From positions 1-17,052 of the forward strand of contig JAJDCE010000100.1 in NCBI GenBank assembly GCA_029260985.1: a DNA stretch of 17,052 nt, read 5' to 3'. Below are positions 6,356 to 13,074 of the stretch, in pieces. Made by a program: the position numbers and the translations under genes. Position 1 is the first letter of the stretch. Each line of letters starts with the position of its first letter. The notes under the pieces were generated by a model. That model made no database searches. It saw nothing but the letters and a program-made list of their open reading frames with translations, and had not been told where the DNA came from. The stretch comes from Patescibacteria group bacterium. GTDB taxonomy: Bacteria; Patescibacteriota; Gracilibacteria; UM-FILTER-43-11.

Positions 6356-8005
6356 ATGGAGAAACGTACATGTAAAATCACCAATCAGGAATTCGAAATC
6401 TCCGACAAGGAGATAGCATTTTGTAAGCGAATGGGTGTACCCTTGCCCGAAACCTGCCGCCCTGAACGAATCAGGATACTGATGGCAGCAAGGAACGAGT
6501 GGAAACTGTATCGCAGAAAATGTGATTTTTCGGGAGATGAGATCATCAGCGCTTATCCGCCGGATAGCCCTTTTAAAGTTTATAAAAACGAGGTCTGGTG
6601 GGGGAACGAGTGGAATGCAATGGAGTACGGTCGGGATTTTGATTTTAGCCGACCATTTTTTGAGCAATTCGCTGAATTGCAAAAAGAAGTCCCGCGTGAA
6701 GGTACCAGTGTTTTTAATTCTGAGAATTGCGATTATAACGGCCATATCCGCGAATCAAAAAATTGTTATCTGAACTCTCTGATCTACAAATGCGAAGACG
6801 TTCATTACTCATACTGGATGGTGAATGACAAGGATGTTATGGATTCTATGTACACAAATGACAGCGACCTTTGCTACTCCTGCATAAGCGTGAATAAAGG
6901 GTATGGATGCGTGATGCTGGAAGAATCTAATAATTGTAATTACTGCCACTTCTCATATCAATTACGCGGATGTGACCATTGCATTTTCTGCACCAATCTT
7001 ACCAACAAAAAATATCACATTTTTAACAAGCCTGTTAGTGAGGAGGAATTTGAAAATACGAAGAAAAAGATCCTCAATGGCTCATGGTCACGATGGAAGG
7101 AGGCTTACGAACATTATCTGAAGATCAGAGAAATGGCTGTACACAGATACGCTCACAATTTGAATTGTGAAAATGTTACAGGGGATCATCTTTATAATTG
7201 CCGTAATTGTGAGGGGTGTTTCGAAAGTTTTGATAGTGAAGATTGTCTTAATGGAATTTCACTTTCCGGTTCAAAAGATGCACAGAACATCTATTCTGCG
7301 GGGTGGGCAGGGTGTGAGGCGGTTTACAATTGCAGTGTAATCAGAAGTTCAAAAAAGCTCGCGTTTTGCTCATACACATGGCAATCATCTGACATGCTGT
7401 ATTGCGACAGTTGTAATGGTTGTGACAACTGTTTTGGGTGTATCGGATTACAGCATAAGAAGTACTGTATTCTTAACAAACAGTATACGAAAGAGGAGTA
7501 TGACGAGCTCATACCTAAAATTGTTGAGCACATGAAAAGCACCGATGAGTTGGGTAATTTTTTCCCACCAGCCCTTTCACCTTTTGCATACAATGAATCC
7601 TGCGCACAGGATTTTTTACCTCTGGAAAAAGAGCAGGCTCAAAAAATGGGATGGAGATGGATGCCAAAAAATGAAAAGGAATATCAGCCTGCCACCATAA
7701 GTGATATCCCGGACAACATAAAAGATGTAGATGAATCTATTACAAAAGAAATCCTGGCATGCGAAGAGTGCGGAAAGAATTACAAAATCCTAAAACAGGA
7801 GCTCAAATTTTATCATAAAGCCAATCTCCCGATACCGCACTATTGTCCGGAGTGCCGTCATAGAATTCGCTTTCAACTCAGAAATCCACTCAGTCTTTTT
7901 GGCAGAAAATGCAATAAATGTGAAAAGCCAATTCAGACATCTTATGGCGTTGAGAGAAAGGAAAAGGTTTATTGTGAAGATTGTTATCTAAAATCCGTTT
8001 ACTAA
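6356..8005 (+). CDS. Cys-rich zinc-ribbon/repeat protein, copy E, divergent N terminus (549 aa)
   Basis: Lead gene of the second block and the most divergent copy at its N terminus. It begins MEKRTCKIT rather than MPNCKQC. The first ribbon has lost one Cys of each pair (C6 and C34 remain; CxxC is CKIT, and CPxC is CRPE). The second N-terminal ribbon is also degenerate (CDFSG; VYKNEVWW). By contrast both C-terminal ribbons are complete (C469/C472/C497/C500 and C519/C522/C540/C543). Module 1 has 11 Cys, all in one 3-residue register; module 2 follows and ends in the CDNCFGC cap with ILNKQYTKEEY. Its whole zinc-ribbon capacity has therefore moved to the C-terminal end. It ends LKSVY and its TAA overlaps the next ATG. 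The codons of that tail no longer make a Shine-Dalgarno. Function is unknown. Confidence 0.93.
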   Translation: MEKRTCKITNQEFEISDKEIAFCKRMGVPLPETCRPERIRILMAARNEWKLYRRKCDFSGDEIISAYPPDSPFKVYKNEVWWGNEWNAMEYGRDFDFSRPFFEQFAELQKEVPREGTSVFNSENCDYNGHIRESKNCYLNSLIYKCEDVHYSYWMVNDKDVMDSMYTNDSDLCYSCISVNKGYGCVMLEESNNCNYCHFSYQLRGCDHCIFCTNLTNKKYHIFNKPVSEEEFENTKKKILNGSWSRWKEAYEHYLKIREMAVHRYAHNLNCENVTGDHLYNCRNCEGCFESFDSEDCLNGISLSGSKDAQNIYSAGWAGCEAVYNCSVIRSSKKLAFCSYTWQSSDMLYCDSCNGCDNCFGCIGLQHKKYCILNKQYTKEEYDELIPKIVEHMKSTDELGNFFPPALSPFAYNESCAQDFLPLEKEQAQKMGWRWMPKNEKEYQPATISDIPDNIKDVDESITKEILACEECGKNYKILKQELKFYHKANLPIPHYCPECRHRIRFQLRNPLSLFGRKCNKCEKPIQTSYGVERKEKVYCEDCYLKSVY

Positions 8006-9660
8006 TGCCAAACTGCAAACAATGCACATCACCATTCGAAGTCGCCGACAAAGATCGGAATTTTTATAAACAAATTGAGGTTCCCGAACCTCTGTTATGT
8101 CCAAGCTGCCGTAATCAGCGCAGAATGTCGTGGAGAAATGAAAAAACCTTATACAAACGTAAGTGTGATTTATGCAGCAAGGGCATGGTATCAATTTATT
8201 CTTCTGATAAACCCTTTCCGGTTTACTGCCAGGAGTGCTTTTGGGGCGATGAATGGAATACTCTGGATTACGGGCAGGATTTTGATTTCAGCCGTCCGTT
8301 TTTTGATCAATTCGAAGAGCTGATGTTAAAAGTTCCAAGGCTGGGCATTATCAACAAGCAATCTGAAAATAGTGAATATTGCAATTATTCATTTGCGAAC
8401 AAAAACTGCTATCTGACCTTTGGAAATCATTACGAGGAAGATTGTATGTATGGGCGCTACTCCACCAAAAACAAAAACTGCCTGGATTATTTATTTACAT
8501 ACAATAGTCAGTTTTGTTATGAAATAAGTTTTACAAAAAATTGTTACGAATCCGTTAATCTTGAGCATTGCGACGGTTGCCAGTCCTGCTATTTTTCATC
8601 CGACTTAATTGGATGTAAACATTGTTTATTTTGTTCAAATTTAAATCACAATGTATATCACATTTTAAACAAGCCTTACTCAAAGGAAGAATATTTTCAG
8701 AAATTAAAGGAATATAAGCTGGAAACGCATAAGGGATATCAAAAAGCTAAAGAATTTTTTGAGACAGAATTTCACAATCAATTCCCCAATCGCGCGACAT
8801 ATCAAAACAATTGTGAAAATTGTGTTGGCGACAATTTGAGTAATTGCAAAAACGTTAACCAATGCTATGACTGCACGAAGTGTGAGGACATCGCTTATGC
8901 GGTTCAGATTGATGAGACTTACGATTCAATAGATATGACCTGTATGGGATATGACCGAAGTGAAGTTTGCTATCAGACCATTGGCTGTTCAGGCATATTC
9001 AACTGCAAGTTCTGCGATTCCTGCTGGCATAATCATGATCTCTTCTACTGTAATACTTGTTTTTCAACCAAGGGCTGTTTTGGCAGTATTTCTCTGCAGC
9101 ACAAAAATTATTGCATACTGAATAAGCAATACCCAAAAAATGAGTATGAAGAACTAAAATCAAAAATCATAGAACATATGCAAAAAACAGGGGAGTGGGG
9201 TCAGTTTTTTTCCGCTGAGATTTCCCCCTTTGCTTACAACGAAACTATTGCGAATGAATATTATCCGCTGGGCAAAGATGAGATTGCTCAAAAGAAGTGG
9301 AAATGGAAGAAGGAAGAAGACAAAGCCTTAGATGTAAAAAGGGTCATTCCCGCCAGTCGATTGCCGGATACCATTGACGAAATTCCGGATGACGTATTAA
9401 ATTGGGCCATAAATTGCGAAAAAACAGGCAGGCCCTTTAAAGTTCAAAAGCAAGAGCTAGCTTTTTATAGAAAGCTTAAAATCCCACTTCCTCATTTTCA
9501 TCCTGATGTTCGGTTTGAAATGAGGATGAAACGAAGACGTTCTCGAAAACTACATGATCTTAAATGTAATAATTGCAAGGTTGATATGAAATCTAGCCAT
9601 TTACCTGAAAAATCTGAAAAAGTGTATTGTGCAAAATGTTTCCTAGACAAAACAAATTGA
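8005..9660 (+). CDS. Cys-rich zinc-ribbon/repeat protein, copy F (551 aa)
   Basis: Complete family member with both N-terminal ribbons intact (C4/C7/C32/C35 and C54/C57/C75/C78), the first C-terminal ribbon lost (CEKTGRPFKV; HFHPDVRF) and the last intact (C521/C524/C542/C545). Module 1 has 12 Cys in perfect 3-residue register, spaced 9, 12, 12, 12, 9, 9, 3, 3, 9, 3, 3. Module 2 has two register shifts. The cap of module 2 is altered (KGCFGSISLQ). The start at 8005 overlaps the TAA of copy E, gives MPNCKQC, and is preferred over the in-frame 7981. The tail has drifted to FLDKTN and provides no ribosome site for copy G, which overlaps it by one base (TGATG). Function is unknown. Confidence 0.94.
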   Translation: MPNCKQCTSPFEVADKDRNFYKQIEVPEPLLCPSCRNQRRMSWRNEKTLYKRKCDLCSKGMVSIYSSDKPFPVYCQECFWGDEWNTLDYGQDFDFSRPFFDQFEELMLKVPRLGIINKQSENSEYCNYSFANKNCYLTFGNHYEEDCMYGRYSTKNKNCLDYLFTYNSQFCYEISFTKNCYESVNLEHCDGCQSCYFSSDLIGCKHCLFCSNLNHNVYHILNKPYSKEEYFQKLKEYKLETHKGYQKAKEFFETEFHNQFPNRATYQNNCENCVGDNLSNCKNVNQCYDCTKCEDIAYAVQIDETYDSIDMTCMGYDRSEVCYQTIGCSGIFNCKFCDSCWHNHDLFYCNTCFSTKGCFGSISLQHKNYCILNKQYPKNEYEELKSKIIEHMQKTGEWGQFFSAEISPFAYNETIANEYYPLGKDEIAQKKWKWKKEEDKALDVKRVIPASRLPDTIDEIPDDVLNWAINCEKTGRPFKVQKQELAFYRKLKIPLPHFHPDVRFEMRMKRRRSRKLHDLKCNNCKVDMKSSHLPEKSEKVYCAKCFLDKTN

Positions 9661-11345
9661 TGCCAAGCTGCAAACAATGCAACACTGGGTTCGAAATAGC
9701 CGATGAAGATCGGAAGTTTTACGATAAGATCAGCCCTGTCATAGGCGGTAAAAAGTTCGCAATACCAGAGCCTGCTATGTGCCCGCCATGTAGAGAACAG
9801 TTGCGATTAACATGGAAAAATGAGCGAAACCTTTTTAAGCGGAATTGCGATTTATGCGAAAAAGAAACCTTTTCCATTTATTCATCAGATAAACCTTATC
9901 TGATTTACTGTAAAGACTGTTGGTGGAGTGATAAATGGGAGCCTCTTGATTATGGACAGGAATACGATCCAAATCGTTCATTTTTTGAGCAATTTAATGA
10001 ACTCCTCCTTAAGGTTCCTAAATTTGCCATACATCAAAATAATAATGCTGAAAACTCCGAATACACCACTAGCACAACCCGCAACCGTAATTGTTATTTG
10101 ATTTCCTCAGCAGGTCATAATGAAGACTGTTATTACGGTATTTTTATGCCGCGCAATAAAAATTGCGTCGATTGTACTCATGTTATGGATTCACAACATC
10201 TATATGAATGTGTGGATTGCGACAAAAGTTACAATCTTGCCTTTTGTCATAATGTTAAAGACTGTAGCGATTCAAAATTTTTATATGACTGCCATGGCTC
10301 CAGAAACTGTTTTTTCAGTTACGGATTAAGGAATAAACAATACATGTTTCGTAATAAGCAATTAAGCAAAGAGGAGTATGAAAAGAAAATTGCGGAAATA
10401 GATTTTACTTCCCACTCCGTAGTAAAGAAATTAATAACCGAATTTTCTGAATTCCGAAAAAATCACACCTATCTTTATTACGAGGGAATGAACAATGAGA
10501 ATGTGGTAGCCAGTGACCACATTTTTAACTCCAAAAACTGTGCCTATTGTTTTGACTGTAACAATTTAGAGGATTGTAAGTTTTGCGGTTGGTATAATGA
10601 TTCGAAGGATAGTTACGATGTCTATGCTTTCGGATATGGGAATGAGATGTGTTACAACAGCCTGGAGGTTGGCAACGCCCATAATATATTGATGTGCGCT
10701 TCCAGCTGGGATAGCAGTTTCAATCTTTATTATTGCTTCTCTTGTCATACATCCCAAGATCTATTCGGCTGTGCGGCCCTGAAGCACAATAAGTTTTGTA
10801 TTTTGAATAAAAAATACAGCAAGGAGGATTATGAAAAAAAAGTTAGTGAGATTATTGAAAATATGCAAAAAAATGGAGAATGGGGAGAGTTCTTTCCAGC
10901 TCAATTTTCTCATTTTGGATACAACGAAACCATGGCAAATGATTTCTATCCGATGAGCAAGGAGGATGTGCTCAAGTATGGTTGGAAATGGCATGATACA
11001 GCGGATGAGCCACCAAAAGCCGACAAAATAATCCCAGCCTCCCGTCTTCCGGACAAGACATCAGAAATCCCTGAAGACGTATTAAATTGGGCGATTGAAT
11101 GTGGGGAAACTGGCCGTCCATTTAAACTTATCTCTCAGGAACTCAAATTTTATCGCGAACATAATTTACCTATACCACACCTCCATCCGGATGAACGTTA
11201 TAAGCAACGCCTTGAATTGAGGAATACACGTAGAGTTTATGAACGTAAATGCGCCAAGTGCCAGTCTGACATACAAACAACTTACTCACCGGATAGTTCC
11301 GAAAAAGTATATTGTGAGGATTGTTATTTAAAAGAAGTTTACTGA
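9660..11345 (+). CDS. Cys-rich zinc-ribbon/repeat protein, copy G (561 aa)
   Basis: Complete family member. The first ribbon (C4/C7/C41/C44) carries the same 9-residue insertion as copy C (SPVIGGKKF region). The second N-terminal ribbon is intact (C63/C66/C84/C87), the first C-terminal ribbon is lost (CGETGRPFKL; HLHPDERY), and the last is intact (C531/C534/C552/C555). Module 1 has 10 Cys, all in one 3-residue register. Its cap has lost Cys (RNCFFSYGLRNKQYMF), and so has that of module 2 (QDLFGCAALK). The start at 9660 (MPSCKQC) overlaps the TGA of copy F. The in-frame 9627 is rejected because it adds non-family residues. The tail LKEVY (AAAAGAAG) gives a weak ribosome site for copy H, and the TGA overlaps its ATG. 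Function is unknown. Confidence 0.94.
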   Translation: MPSCKQCNTGFEIADEDRKFYDKISPVIGGKKFAIPEPAMCPPCREQLRLTWKNERNLFKRNCDLCEKETFSIYSSDKPYLIYCKDCWWSDKWEPLDYGQEYDPNRSFFEQFNELLLKVPKFAIHQNNNAENSEYTTSTTRNRNCYLISSAGHNEDCYYGIFMPRNKNCVDCTHVMDSQHLYECVDCDKSYNLAFCHNVKDCSDSKFLYDCHGSRNCFFSYGLRNKQYMFRNKQLSKEEYEKKIAEIDFTSHSVVKKLITEFSEFRKNHTYLYYEGMNNENVVASDHIFNSKNCAYCFDCNNLEDCKFCGWYNDSKDSYDVYAFGYGNEMCYNSLEVGNAHNILMCASSWDSSFNLYYCFSCHTSQDLFGCAALKHNKFCILNKKYSKEDYEKKVSEIIENMQKNGEWGEFFPAQFSHFGYNETMANDFYPMSKEDVLKYGWKWHDTADEPPKADKIIPASRLPDKTSEIPEDVLNWAIECGETGRPFKLISQELKFYREHNLPIPHLHPDERYKQRLELRNTRRVYERKCAKCQSDIQTTYSPDSSEKVYCEDCYLKEVY

Positions 11346-13006
11346 TGTCGAACTGCAAACAATGCAATACAGGTTTCGAAATAACCGACGATGACCGCCG
11401 TTTTTTAAAAATGTTTGATGCCCCTGATCCGAGCATGTGTTTTAAATGTCGTTTGCAACGCCGTATGGCATTTTATAACCGCCGTACACTTTACAAACGG
11501 AAATGCGATTTGACCGGAAAACCTATTATCTCAGTGTTTTCGCCAGACAAACCATTTAAAACCTATAACACCCGCGACTGGTTTTCTGATAAATGGGACC
11601 CGATGGAATATGGAAAAGATTTTGATTTTAGCCGGCCATTTTTTGAGCAGTTCAGTGAGCTTTATCAAACTGTTCCTCAAAACGGATTGGCACTACTGGG
11701 AGATAACATCAACAGCGATTACACTAACGATAACTACAAGCTCAAAGATTGCTATCTGGTTTTTGATGGAGAATCGGGTGAAAGCTGTTTTTATGGTGAG
11801 ACTTTTGTCGCGATAAAAAATTGTGTAGATTTTTTATTCTTATTTGAGTCTGAACTTTGCTATGAATGCATAACTTGTCGTAACTGTTACAGCTTAAAAT
11901 ATTCACGTTTTTGTAAAAACTGCTCTGATTCCTGGTTCCTTCGGGATTGTATAGGCTGTAAAAACTGTTTTGGGTGCGCTGATCTTCATCAAAAGGAATA
12001 TCATATTTTTAACGAACCTAAATCAAAAGGGGAATACGAGAAATTTATAGCAGATTTTAAGTCAGGTGACCGGCGAGTGATTGAGGAGATGAGAAAGAGA
12101 ACAGAAGCGTTTATTGCTACTCAGCCTGTCAAAGCCATGCACGGTGTTCAGAATATCAATGTTGTCGGGGATAATTTGAGTAATTGCAAAAACGCTTATT
12201 TTTGCTTTGACAGTAACAACCTTCAGGATTGTAGGTATTGCACTGATTGCGCCTTGCCGGCAAAAGATTGTATGGATGTGCACGTTTGGGGAGATAATAT
12301 GGAACAATGTTATAACTCCGCGCTTACAGGGGTTGATTCAAGAAGGATAATGGGTGGTTATTATGTTGCCCAAGGGTGCAGTGATGTTTATTACTCCGTT
12401 TGGTGTACAAGAAACAGCAAAAACTTACTTGGTTGCGTTGGTTTAAAACATAAAGAATACTGCATATTCAATAAACAATACTCAAAAGAAGAATACATTG
12501 AACTGAAAACCAGGATAATTGAACATATGAAAAAAACGGGTGAATGGGGAGAATATTTTCCACCGGAAATCTCAGCTTACGGTTACAATGAAACTGAGGC
12601 CTATCTGCATTTTCCATTAACCAAAGAAGAGGTTTTAAAAAAAGGCTGGAAATGGTGTGATTTTGAGACTGAAATAAGGGCTGATAAAACAGTTCCGGCT
12701 GACAGGTTGCCGGATGATATTAAAGATATTCCGGCTGACATCCTGAATTGGGCAATTGCATGCGAGAAGTCCGACAAACCTTTTAAAATAGTTTCACAGG
12801 AACTCGCTTTCTATCGTAAGCATAACTTACCAATTCCTCGACGTCATCCCGACCAGCGCCATTGGGATAGGATGAAACTTAAAAATCCGTACAAGCTCTG
12901 GAATCGCAAATGTGATAAATGCCAATCTGACATACAAACCACCTATGCACCCGATCGCCCGGAAAAAGTATATTGCGAGAGCTGCTATTTAAAAGAGGTA
13001 TATTAG
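11345..13006 (+). CDS. Cys-rich zinc-ribbon/repeat protein, copy H (553 aa)
   Basis: Complete family member and last of the second block. The first ribbon is intact (C4/C7/C32/C35, with MCFKC for the second pair). The two middle ribbons are degenerate (CDLTGKP with TYNTRDW; CEKSDKPFKI with RRHPDQRH), and the last ribbon is intact (C523/C526/C544/C547). Module 1 has 13 Cys, all in one 3-residue register; early steps are 12, 12, 12 residues. Its cap is CKNCFGC followed by YHIFNEPKSKGEY. Module 2 keeps fewer Cys in its cap (NLLGCVGLKHKEYCIFNK). It ends LKEVY with an AAAAGAGG ribosome-site-like sequence but no gene starts there. I see no hairpin terminator in the 68 bases that follow. Function is unknown. 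Confidence 0.94.
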   Translation: MSNCKQCNTGFEITDDDRRFLKMFDAPDPSMCFKCRLQRRMAFYNRRTLYKRKCDLTGKPIISVFSPDKPFKTYNTRDWFSDKWDPMEYGKDFDFSRPFFEQFSELYQTVPQNGLALLGDNINSDYTNDNYKLKDCYLVFDGESGESCFYGETFVAIKNCVDFLFLFESELCYECITCRNCYSLKYSRFCKNCSDSWFLRDCIGCKNCFGCADLHQKEYHIFNEPKSKGEYEKFIADFKSGDRRVIEEMRKRTEAFIATQPVKAMHGVQNINVVGDNLSNCKNAYFCFDSNNLQDCRYCTDCALPAKDCMDVHVWGDNMEQCYNSALTGVDSRRIMGGYYVAQGCSDVYYSVWCTRNSKNLLGCVGLKHKEYCIFNKQYSKEEYIELKTRIIEHMKKTGEWGEYFPPEISAYGYNETEAYLHFPLTKEEVLKKGWKWCDFETEIRADKTVPADRLPDDIKDIPADILNWAIACEKSDKPFKIVSQELAFYRKHNLPIPRRHPDQRHWDRMKLKNPYKLWNRKCDKCQSDIQTTYAPDRPEKVYCESCYLKEVY

Positions 13007-13019
13007 AGAGAAGTATAAA

Positions 13020-13048
13020 TTGACAAATTTTAGAAATATTGGTAAAAT
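13020..13048 (+). promoter_or_regulatory. Promoter of the 706-aa membrane protein gene
   Basis: TTGACA (13020-13025), a 17-base spacer and TAAAAT (13043-13048) form a near-consensus housekeeping promoter. The expected start is about 13055, some 20 bases before the TTG start codon. It begins 14 bases after the stop of copy H, so the next gene is probably a separate transcription unit. Confidence 0.65.
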
Positions 13049-13074
13049 AGCCATCCTTTTTAATCCGATACTTT

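Larger units (their letters stand above)
1..13006 (+). repeat. Tandem array of Cys-rich paralogs
   Basis: Eight head-to-tail copies (A-D, then E-H) with an ORF6N gene between; a ninth starts at 16047. Nucleotide matches persist at both gene ends: CAAACAATGC follows the start codons of C, D, F, G, H and I, and GATCGGAAGTTTTA recurs at 747, 2405, 4090 and 9708 (copies B, C, D, G). The centres differ much more. This points to repeated duplication with continuing exchange at the ends. Confidence 0.85.

Noticed and set aside
6347..6745. 132-codon minus-strand reading frame over the start of copy E
   Set aside because: It is antisense to the ribbon region of copy E, shows no recognisable domain and would sit on the promoter region; it is treated as a shadow frame.
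1..13006. CRISPR array or short tandem repeats
   Set aside because: The repetition is at protein level (CxxC and CxxY patterns); there are no constant-length repeats with unique spacers.
1..13006. Diversity-generating retroelement acting on the array
   Set aside because: No reverse transcriptase or template/variable repeat pair is visible in the window; differences between copies are spread over whole modules.
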